From positions 1 through 24,251 of the IMG/VR virus record IMGVR_UViG_3300010885_030603: 24,251 nucleotides of DNA. One strand, given 5' to 3'. Position 1 is the stretch's first letter; every line of letters starts with the position of its first letter. Positions 1 to 8,100 of this stretch are shown here, in pieces. The translations under genes and the position numbers were made by a program. Under the pieces are notes generated by a model. It had not been told where the DNA came from, searched no databases, and saw only the letters and a list, made by a program, of their open reading frames with translations. This DNA comes from a virus.

Positions 1-1209
1 GCGTCGGGCGTATTAGGCGCGGCGTCAGGTGCAATATCAGGCGCATTGGGGGCGGTTAGCGGAGCAGTTGCCGGAGCAGCGGCAGGTGTACTTAATGCTG
101 TTGACAACGCAATTGGCACCGCGCTAGGAGCAGCCAACACATCTCTTATCGGGTCACTTGGTTGTGAAGCCGCTCCTGTCTCGGCTGCGTTAGGAAGCGT
201 TGCCGGATCGCTTACAAACTCAGTAAACCGAGCAGCAGTGACAACCGTCAACAACGGATTACGCAGCGTAGCCGGCCCAATTTTATCAGTTACTGGGTCC
301 ATAAGCGCGGCGAGTGGTTCGTTAAGTGCAATTAGCGGCTCACTAAGCAGCATAAGCGGTTCTCTAGGGGGAATTGAGGCACAATCGTCGTTGTCAACAT
401 TAGGAGCTTCTAGTTCATCTATTGGTTTTGCAAGTTCGGAAACCGCAGTAGGGGGATTTGCAAGCACAGGCTCATTGCTCAATAGTAGCGCATCCGGACT
501 GCAACAAGCAGCAATCTCAGTAAGTTCTGGATCATTGCAGGCTTCAGTATCGGCAACGGCTAGCGGAATTGATAACTTACCCGGCGGATCAGGGGCTATC
601 TCTTCTATTATAAGCAATTCTCCTATTTCCCCAACAACAATTGCCGGATTGGGAGCTATCTCGGCATTAGCGGGCCCTTGCTCTACTATTGGCGCCGCCG
701 CAGGAGCAGCAGCTTTGGCTGCAAGTGCTATTGATGCGGTTTCAGGGGACTTACTAGCACTAGCATCTGCGGGATTATCTGCAAGTGCATCTGCGAAATT
801 ACAAACAGCCATAGCGTCGATTGGATCCGGCGGCCCTTCACCAATAAAAATGCCTACTGTAGCAGTGAATACCGTAGACCGCGCTACAGTTACTGCTACC
901 GTTAACTCATTATTAGGAGATCCGAATATACCTGCACCCAATTATTTAGGTGAGGTTTCGGCTTCGGCTGTTACTGCATTAGAGCAAGTACAACAACAAG
1001 CAGATGCAGCAGTAGAATCAGTAGTTCAAATAGATGCTTATGATGCTCAACTACAGGCCGCTTATGAGGCATATGATCAAGCAACTCAAAGTTACCCTCA
1101 AGGAGATCCTCGCATTCAACAAACATACCAAACTTACCAATCTTTATCAACTTCGCCGCAATTAACACAATTATATAGCCAAGCTGATATTAATACCTAT
1201 CAGGTTTAA
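1..1209 (+). CDS. Ala/Gly/Ser-rich low-complexity protein, 5'-truncated
   Basis: The frame is open from base 1 to the TAA at 1207-1209, giving at least 402 residues; the true start lies upstream. The TTG at 46 could only be a nominal start, because the same low-complexity sequence continues before it. The first two thirds are dominated by Ala, Gly and Ser, with small-residue spacing that looks like glycine-zipper sequence, and include three tandem seven-residue SGSL-type units at 301-363. The last 90 or so residues change to Gln/Tyr/Ala-rich, probably helical, sequence. Two Cys are visible (the LGCEAAP and GPCSTIG segments). It ends 11 bases before the gp25-like gene, so it is probably co-transcribed with baseplate genes. 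I do not recognise a family. Its position would suit a baseplate spike, hub or PAAR-type protein with a low-complexity tail, but the informative N-terminus is outside the window. Its start looks richer in GC than its neighbours, which Ala/Gly codons alone could explain. Confidence 0.85.
   Translation, partial: ASGVLGAASGAISGALGAVSGAVAGAAAGVLNAVDNAIGTALGAANTSLIGSLGCEAAPVSAALGSVAGSLTNSVNRAAVTTVNNGLRSVAGPILSVTGSISAASGSLSAISGSLSSISGSLGGIEAQSSLSTLGASSSSIGFASSETAVGGFASTGSLLNSSASGLQQAAISVSSGSLQASVSATASGIDNLPGGSGAISSIISNSPISPTTIAGLGAISALAGPCSTIGAAAGAAALAASAIDAVSGDLLALASAGLSASASAKLQTAIASIGSGGPSPIKMPTVAVNTVDRATVTATVNSLLGDPNIPAPNYLGEVSASAVTALEQVQQQADAAVESVVQIDAYDAQLQAAYEAYDQATQSYPQGDPRIQQTYQTYQSLSTSPQLTQLYSQADINTYQV
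301..363 (+). repeat. Three imperfect 21-base tandem units in the Ala/Ser-rich gene
   Basis: Three consecutive seven-codon units encode ISAASGS, LSAISGS and LSSISGS, followed by a decayed partial unit starting LGG. Third codon positions differ between units, so this is an old or selected protein repeat rather than fresh DNA slippage. Confidence 0.7.
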
Positions 1210-1220
1210 TAAATAATAAT
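1208..1220 (+). promoter_or_regulatory. A/T-rich start region of the gp25-like gene, no Shine-Dalgarno
   Basis: The stretch between the upstream stop and the ATG at 1221 consists only of A and T and includes AATAAATA at 1208-1215. No GGAG-like sequence is present. AATAAATA differs by one base from the T4 late-promoter core TATAAATA. If it acts as a promoter, transcripts would begin almost at the ATG. It could equally be an A/T-rich unstructured translation start site. Confidence 0.3.
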
Positions 1221-1670
1221 ATGTCTACATATATCGGATTTTCAACTATTTTAGCCAACGAACCCAGAAGTACTAATGCCAAGATTGGTAATCAAAACGG
1301 TCCGGGAAGTTTAGTAAAACCTCTTTCTTATGGTAATAAATTTAAGTTAGTCGATCATCAACTAGTATTAAGGGACTTTTTAAATGCCCTTAACATACCA
1401 CTTGGACAAAAAGTAGGACAACCACAGTATGGAACAACGCTTTGGTCATTTGTATTTGAGCCAAACACAGCAGATGTTCAGTTTCAATTAGAAAATGAAA
1501 TTAAAAGAATAGCAGGTTTGGATCCTAGAATCCAATTAGGCTATGTAAAAGCTTTCCCACAACTCAATGGAATACTTTTAGAAGTACAAATGGCTGTAAA
1601 TCCATTCAACGACCCCGCAATATTAAGTATTTTCTTTAATCCTGCCAATAACTCAGCAGTATTGCAGTAA
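1221..1670 (+). CDS. 25: gp25-like baseplate wedge protein
   Basis: This 149-residue protein matches the GPW/gp25 family in length and layout (T4 gp25 is 132 residues). In the T4 baseplate, gp25 joins gp6 and gp53 in the core bundle of the wedge and nucleates sheath assembly; TssE is the type VI secretion counterpart. Visible family features are a helix with LRDFLNALNIPLGQ, then QPQYGTTLWSFVFEPN at about residues 72-87, an amphipathic helix ending IKRIAGLDPRI, and a closing hydrophobic beta strand (GILLEVQMAV). The N-terminal 35 residues, with Gly/Asn/Pro, look like a flexible arm. The ATG at 1221 is the first in frame after the upstream stop. A 52-base spacer separates it from the gp6-like gene, its expected partner. 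The older label 'gp25-like lysozyme' should not be taken as enzymatic activity, since no catalytic residues are evident. Confidence 0.9.
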   Translation: MSTYIGFSTILANEPRSTNAKIGNQNGPGSLVKPLSYGNKFKLVDHQLVLRDFLNALNIPLGQKVGQPQYGTTLWSFVFEPNTADVQFQLENEIKRIAGLDPRIQLGYVKAFPQLNGILLEVQMAVNPFNDPAILSIFFNPANNSAVLQ

Positions 1671-1688
1671 TCTTTAAAAGTCGTATTT

Positions 1689-1720
1689 TTTGTACTGATA
1701 AATAATAAAAACGGTACAAA
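1689..1720. repeat. 7-base inverted repeat around the candidate promoter
   Basis: TTTGTAC at 1689-1695 pairs with GTACAAA at 1714-1720, leaving an 18-base loop that contains GATAAATA. The arms are too weak and A/T-rich, and the loop too long, for a convincing terminator. The run of T at 1686-1691 precedes the hairpin instead of following it. Confidence 0.35.
1697..1704 (+). promoter_or_regulatory. Candidate T4-type late promoter core (GATAAATA)
   Basis: GATAAATA lies in the only spacer longer than 11 bases, 18 bases before the gp6-like ATG. It differs from the T4 late core TATAAATA at the first position; late genes of T4-like phages are driven by such a single -10-like element read by a phage sigma factor. 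The site lies between the arms of a 7-base inverted repeat (1689-1695 and 1714-1720). With one site and a very A/T-rich context, chance is a real alternative. Confidence 0.4.
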
Positions 1721-1722
1721 TT

Positions 1723-4700
1723 ATGGCTGTAGCAAGTAATAGACAATCTAATCTTTTTGGTATTAATCACTGGCAACAGATATACCAAACCTATGCTGGT
1801 GCGGATTTTACCAGTTATAATTATGAAACATTGCGAAAGAGTTTCATAGATTACCTACAGATTTATTATCCAGAAACGTTCAATGACTACATTGAAAGTT
1901 CTGAATTTATTGCATTGCTCGATGTTATGGCGTTTATGGGTCAAGGGTTGGCATTTAGAAATGACTTAAATGCCCGTGAAAACTTTATTGACACCGCAGA
2001 GCGTAGAGATTCAGTTGTTAAATTAGCAAACTTAGTTAGCTATACTGCTCAGCGTAATCTAGCCGGTCAAGGCTTCTTGAAGGTAGTTACAATACAGACA
2101 ACACAAAATATCACAGATATCAACGGGATAAATTTAAGTAATATTCCTATATTATGGAATGATCCAGCTAATCCAAGTTGGCAAGATCAGTTCAACACGA
2201 TTATCAATGCAACATTAGTAAACGCGCAGTTTGTAGGTCGTCCCGGCAATTCTAAAGATATTTTAGGGATAACAACTAGTGAATATGCTATTAGCATTCC
2301 ACCTACAAGTTTGCCAATCGTCCCGTTCAACGCCACAGTAGATGGTAACACGACTAATTTTGAATTAACTAGTATGACTAGCGTAGGAGAAGACTACCTG
2401 TATGAAATCCCCCCTGCACCATCTGGACAGTTCAATATACTATATCGCAATGATCAATTGGGGTATGGTAGTCCGAATACAGGATGGTTCTTTTACTTTA
2501 AGCAAGGGTCGTTACAGAATTACACATTCAATTTAGCTCAACAAATTGCCAATCAAGTGATCAACATTGGAAATATTCAGGGTGTAAACAACACAGATAC
2601 TTGGTTATATCAGCTAAGCACAAATAATGGTACACCTTCGCTTTGGACCCAAGTACAAAATGTGTACGCTAATGCTTATTTACAAGCAGTAGCCGAAGGC
2701 TCGCAGCGAGCGATCTTTTCTGTTAATTCTGGGTTCAACGACATAGTAAGCTACGTGTTTGGCGACGGTGTGTTTTCAGAAATACCAGTTGGTAACTTCT
2801 TAGCTTATGTGCGCGCCGGCAATGCATTGACTTATACAATTTACCCTAGCGATATGCAAGGCGTTAACATAGCATTTTCTTATGTTACTCGTTTAGGTAC
2901 ATTAGAAACATTAACAGTTGGACTAGAACTACAAGAAACTGTTTCTAATGCACAGACTAGAGAAACGATTGGCGACATTAAGCAGCGTGCTCCAGCTGGG
3001 TATTATACACAAAATAGAATGGTAAACGGACAAGATTATAATAACTTCCCGTACTCTTATTATAGTTCTATTATAAAATCTCAGGCTATTAATCGAAGTT
3101 CTATTGGTATTTCAAAGAATATAGACTTACTAGATTCTACTGGCAAGTACTCAAGCACTAATTCATTTGGTAGTGACGGTGCGCTGTATCAAGATGCAGC
3201 TCTTGGCTTTCTAACACTAACTATTAATTCTAATAGTGATATTATAGTATTCTTGACATCAACCCTGGCAGCGGCGCTAGCTGATAACAGAGCCAATCAA
3301 TATTATGTACAATATTATCCTAGATATGCAATTAATGCAAATACTACACCAGGAACAATCATTTGGCAAACAAGTTCAGTTGATGCTAGTAGTGAATCAG
3401 GCTATTTTTATTACACTACCGGAGATCAAAATACACCTGTACAATTGGGCGTGTACTCAACTAATAATTTACAATATATAACAAAGGGCGCACTGTTATA
3501 TTTTACTGCACCTTCTGGTTACTATTTTGATTCTAATAACAGATTAGTAGCAGGAATTGCCGGACCAAATAATATTACTGGGTTTTGGACAACAGTTCTT
3601 AATGTAGTAGGTGATGGTAATAATAACGGTTTAGGTAGTTTTAGTAACGGAACAGGACCTGTCACATTAAACGGCTACGTGCCAACGGGTGCAATACTAT
3701 CTAATAACACTATACCAACAGTGATTCCTGTATTTGATAATGCATTACCAGCGGATATAATACAAGAAATTACTATCAAATTACAATTACAGTTAAGCTT
3801 TAGTTTAGTATTCAATAATGCTATTCCTATAAATCAAGTTCGTTGGTCACTTAGTTATTATGGTGATCCTACGGCTTTTATAAATTTTGCAGCATCGGGA
3901 AATGGGCCTGTAAACAATTACACAGTGACATATCAGCAATTAACTTACTATTTTGGCAGTGTAGCAGATACTCGCTTTGCTCCACCAAGTGGTACGGTTA
4001 TTTATGATCCCTTTTCTGGAAAAATTCTGCAAGACTTTATTAATATATTGCCAATCAACACCTTGCCTGGATCTTCGTATCCGTTAAGTACTCCTGTCAT
4101 AGTCAACATAGTAGGACAACCAACTGAACCTGACGGCTATACAGATGATTTTCAAGTCGAAGTTTCAGCTACAGATACAAATAATAGTCAACTCATTTTA
4201 AATCCTGACTTCTTTAATTTCGTTACTGGATATCAGCAACAAGGACAAAATTTTGGTGTTTATGTATTCTTTCAACAGATTGTAGATGCAACTAACTTAG
4301 CAAGATATCGAATTATACCAACGTCTAAGGTAGTATACCAATATGCGACTAACGCTCAAATAGAGATAGTAAAATACGATTATCCACTTGGGCAATTATT
4401 CTTTGCATACGGTGAGACAAATGTTTCAGGTAGAATTGGTAATTTTTATACTACTGTACAAAATCCTAGTGTAACTACTCCCGACTTCATACTAATTATT
4501 CAACCACAATACTCAGTAGACACCGGGAGACAGGGTTTAGACTTTCAATACAGACACAATTCTAACAACACAACACGAATTGATCCAACTACAACAAATA
4601 TTATTGATTTGTATATTGTAACACAATCCTACTATACACAATATCAAAATTATATTCAAGATACTACCGGTACAATACCTAAACCTAACATGCCTACAAT

Positions 4701-5154
4701 TGATGAATTAAATCAAGACTACGGTAAACTACAAGATTTTAAGATGGTTAGTGATAGTTTAATACCTAACAGCGTGGTGTTCAAACCATTGTTTGGACCT
4801 AAAGCAGATCCTGCGCTACAAGCTACTATCAAGGTAGTTCCAGTTGCCGGCACAAACGCAAGCAATAGTGAAATTATTAGCTCAGTACTCACAGCAATGA
4901 ATAATTATTTTAATATAAATAATTGGAATTTTGGTGATACTTTCTATTTCTCCGAGTTAGCAGCGTACTTACATAATAATGTTGGTCAATATGTAAGCTC
5001 TGCGATATTGGTTGCAAATAATCCAAATCAATCGTTTGGTTCATTATATGAGATTCAATGCGCTCCTTATGAGATATTCGTTAATGCAGCCACCGCAAAT
5101 AGTATTGTGGTGATACCGTCATTGACAGCAGCAGAACTACAAATAGCGTTATAG
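1723..5154 (+). CDS. 6: gp6-like baseplate wedge protein (Baseplate J family), enlarged
   Basis: In T4, gp6 forms the dimeric inner ring of the baseplate wedge and links gp25/gp53 to gp7. This protein has 1143 residues, against 660 in T4. Its N-terminal 130 residues carry the recognisable gp6 pattern: YETLRKSFIDYLQ, a DYIESSEF segment, LLDVMAFMGQ, then ENFIDTAERRDSVVKLA and a Tyr/Ala-rich loop. A central beta-rich part (about residues 480-700) has GALLYFTAPSGYYFD and TGPVTLNGYVPTGAIL, segments I associate with aquatic T4-like gp6 proteins. The C-terminal 130 residues (VVFKPLFGPKADP, then NYFNINNWNFGDTFYFSELAAYLHN) match the family's closing domain. The ATG at 1723 follows a 52-base spacer and is the first in frame. 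The stop, TAG at 5152-5154, lies 11 bases before the giant gene. The extra length looks like added beta-rich loops rather than a fused second protein. The exact domain limits are inference. Confidence 0.88.
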   Translation: MAVASNRQSNLFGINHWQQIYQTYAGADFTSYNYETLRKSFIDYLQIYYPETFNDYIESSEFIALLDVMAFMGQGLAFRNDLNARENFIDTAERRDSVVKLANLVSYTAQRNLAGQGFLKVVTIQTTQNITDINGINLSNIPILWNDPANPSWQDQFNTIINATLVNAQFVGRPGNSKDILGITTSEYAISIPPTSLPIVPFNATVDGNTTNFELTSMTSVGEDYLYEIPPAPSGQFNILYRNDQLGYGSPNTGWFFYFKQGSLQNYTFNLAQQIANQVINIGNIQGVNNTDTWLYQLSTNNGTPSLWTQVQNVYANAYLQAVAEGSQRAIFSVNSGFNDIVSYVFGDGVFSEIPVGNFLAYVRAGNALTYTIYPSDMQGVNIAFSYVTRLGTLETLTVGLELQETVSNAQTRETIGDIKQRAPAGYYTQNRMVNGQDYNNFPYSYYSSIIKSQAINRSSIGISKNIDLLDSTGKYSSTNSFGSDGALYQDAALGFLTLTINSNSDIIVFLTSTLAAALADNRANQYYVQYYPRYAINANTTPGTIIWQTSSVDASSESGYFYYTTGDQNTPVQLGVYSTNNLQYITKGALLYFTAPSGYYFDSNNRLVAGIAGPNNITGFWTTVLNVVGDGNNNGLGSFSNGTGPVTLNGYVPTGAILSNNTIPTVIPVFDNALPADIIQEITIKLQLQLSFSLVFNNAIPINQVRWSLSYYGDPTAFINFAASGNGPVNNYTVTYQQLTYYFGSVADTRFAPPSGTVIYDPFSGKILQDFINILPINTLPGSSYPLSTPVIVNIVGQPTEPDGYTDDFQVEVSATDTNNSQLILNPDFFNFVTGYQQQGQNFGVYVFFQQIVDATNLARYRIIPTSKVVYQYATNAQIEIVKYDYPLGQLFFAYGETNVSGRIGNFYTTVQNPSVTTPDFILIIQPQYSVDTGRQGLDFQYRHNSNNTTRIDPTTTNIIDLYIVTQSYYTQYQNYIQDTTGTIPKPNMPTIDELNQDYGKLQDFKMVSDSLIPNSVVFKPLFGPKADPALQATIKVVPVAGTNASNSEIISSVLTAMNNYFNINNWNFGDTFYFSELAAYLHNNVGQYVSSAILVANNPNQSFGSLYEIQCAPYEIFVNAATANSIVVIPSLTAAELQIAL

Positions 5155-5165
5155 GTTTAAAATAA
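5155..5165 (+). promoter_or_regulatory. A/T-rich start region of the giant gene, no Shine-Dalgarno
   Basis: Eleven bases separate the gp6-like stop from the ATG at 5166, reading GTTTAAAATAA. There is no purine-rich GGAG-type site; the AATAAAT sequence runs into the start codon itself. Together with the other two starts, this suggests that this phage relies on A/T-rich, unstructured initiation regions. Confidence 0.35.
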
Positions 5166-8100
5166 ATGGCAACAGTAATTAGAACATTGGACTTCTTACC
5201 CGAGATATTTCAAACACCCACAAACCAACAGTTTTTGAGTGCAACATTAGATCAATTGGTAAATCCACCAAACCTACAACAGATTCAAGGTTATGTAGGT
5301 AATAGATTTGGATATGGGGTAAATGCTAACGATCATTATGTAACTGAGCCAGACGCCACACGAACAAACTATCAATTAGATCCGGGTGTAGTATTCATTG
5401 CTTCGGCAGATTCAATTAACCCGCCTGCAGGAACTGCCACAGATTTTATCAGTTATCCCGGAATGCTAAACGCTATTACTACAGCAGGTGGATTAGCTAA
5501 TAACAATAGTAGATTGTTTAACTCTCAATTTTATTCTTGGGATTCTTTCACAAACTTAGATCCATTAATTAACTTTAATCAATACTACTGGGCACCACAA
5601 GGCTTGCCTGCTGTTACAGTAGCAGCAGCAACAGTATATGATGCGGCAAGCTATATTGTGACTCCTGAAGCAGACGGCTATAAAATTTCTGTAGCAGGTA
5701 CAGGTTTTGGTAGCATTAATCCTACTCTTACCTTTATTAGAGGTGGCACCTATACGTTTTATGTTAATCAATCTACTCAATTTTGGATTCAAGGAGAGCC
5801 CGGTGTATTAGTTGCTAACCCATCAAATCCTAGTCAAAATGTTCGGCAGATATATGGTGTAGAAAATAACGGTGCTAAAAACGGAACTGTAACATTTACA
5901 GTACCCGCTGCTGATGCACAAAGTCAATATAGTTCTTTACAGGGAAATAATTTAGTAAGTGTAGTTAGTAATGTGCCGTATCAGGCTATCAATGGTCAGC
6001 TAGTATCATCTTTGCGTGGTATCGACGGAGTAACATCGTTAAATGGCTTGACATTAATGTTCTATAATACTGGTATACCAAATGAAGAAGGATTTACTGG
6101 TAGTTTCTTTGACAACGGTCAAAATGGACAAGCATACGATACTAACGACAATACGCTTACAACCCCGCAATCAATTAACATTACTGCAACAGCAACATCT
6201 GGCAATTTGATAACCTGTAGTTCAACAGCGAACTTAGTAGTAAATCAAGCAGTAACATTTACTGGAACTGCATTTGGTACTTTAATTCCTTCTACATCAA
6301 ATAATGATGTCTTGTATTTTGTTTCTAGCATTACTTCTCCTACACAATTTACAGTAGCTCTACAATTGAATGGATCTGAAGTAGTAATGCAAGATGCTGC
6401 AGGATCTATGACTTGCAATATTAATCAAGGGCTATATCAACAAGGATATATTAGCCAAGTAAATTTCAATTTCTATAAGATTACCTATATAGGAGACCCA
6501 TCTAATCCTATTATTAGTCTAAGCGTCGCCAGCGCAATACCGGTCAATCAAATTATTTCCGCAGTTTATGGTAACACCTATGGTGGCGCACGCTTCTTCT
6601 TAGATCAATATGGCAACATAGAAGAAATACCGTATATTTCAGCACCACTGAATACCCTTTATTATCAAGATGGTAGTAATCCAAATGCGGTAGGTGTTAT
6701 AAATCTTATCGAAGCTAATATTTCTAATCAATTGAACGTAGATACTCAAATATTAGGTAAACCAAATTTTACATCAAGCAATGGTGTGGCATTTACTAAC
6801 GGATTAAAAGTACAGTTTAATGGGGATGTAATCCCCACAAGTTACTTAAGTGGGCAGTATTATGTGCAGGGTGTTGGAATAGCAATTCAACTACTTCCAG
6901 TAACGGACTTTTCAGTTCCTGAACCATTCACCGGTAGTATTTATAACCTATGGGACTCTGCTCATTGGGATATTGATAATTTTGATGACACCCTTTATAT
7001 TCCTACAGTTCCTGACTATATCACAATTGCTAGAGAGGCATTGAATAGAAACCCATGGTCACGCAGTAATCGCTGGTTTCATATTGATGTGATCAAGGCC
7101 ACCGCACAGTATAACAATAATCCAGCGATTGTTACATCTTACGCTACTCAAGAAAATAAAGCGGCTAGACCAATTATAGAATTTTATCCAAACTTAGAAC
7201 TGTTTAATTATGGAACAGTGGGCGTAGGCGCAATTGACTTTATAGACTTTAGAACTACTGATTGTTTGAATCTAGTAGCAGGTCAACCTGTGTATTATCC
7301 AGATGTTGATGTGTATACAAATTATAATGCAACTATTAATAATCCCTTTACAACTACTGCTATATTTACTACGCCTACTAATATAAATGGTAGTACTTCG
7401 TATGCACGAATGTTTGCAGTTACTGTTAACTCAGCTGGATTGTTTGTAGCGGTTGGGTATGATAGTAACTATTATCCATTATATGCCACATCACTAGATG
7501 GTAGCACTTGGACTACTCCTGCACTAATGAATGGCAGTACCTCTGTTGCACGAATGACTTCAGTTACAGTTAATTCTGATGGCTTGTTTGTAGCAGTTGG
7601 ATATGGTGGCAGTAACTATCCAATCTACGCCACATCTAGTGATGGTAGCACTTGGACTACTCCAGCAGTAATTAACGGTAGCACTACTAGTGCAACAATG
7701 ACCTCAGTTGCAGTTAACTCAGCCGGACTATTCGTAGCGATCGGGTATGATAGTAACTCTTATCCATTATATGCCACATCACTAGATGGTAGCACTTGGA
7801 CTACTCCTGTTTATATGAATGGTAGCACCGCTGCTGCACAACTATATTCAGTAGCAGTCAATGCTGCTGGCTTGTTTGTAGCGGTCGGGTACGATAACAA
7901 CTATTATCCATTATACGCCACATCACTAGATGGTAGCACTTGGACTACTCCTGCACTAATGAATGGCAGTACTGTCCCTGTATACATGCAGGCTATAACG
8001 GTTAATTCATTTGGGTTATTTGTAGCAGTTGGTTCTGATCAATCAACACGTTTTCCTAGATATGCTACATCAACTGATGGTAGAACTTGGACCACACCCG

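Noticed and set aside
46-48. TTG as start of the first gene
   Set aside because: The frame and the same low-complexity composition continue upstream to base 1, so the gene is cut by the window edge.
1221-1670. Lysozyme activity for the gp25-like protein
   Set aside because: 'gp25-like lysozyme' is a historical family name. No catalytic Glu/Asp arrangement is apparent, and the position fits a wedge protein.
5155-5165. Transcription terminator between the gp6-like and giant genes
   Set aside because: An 11-base A/T-rich gap cannot hold a hairpin. The genes are almost certainly co-transcribed.
5565-5792. Short minus-strand ORF inside the giant gene
   Set aside because: It lies wholly inside the plus-strand frame, has no visible start signal or family motif, and reads as an antisense shadow. 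The same applies to minus-strand ORFs at 971-1168, 14861-15127, 16548-16802, 18632-18931 and 23666-23911.
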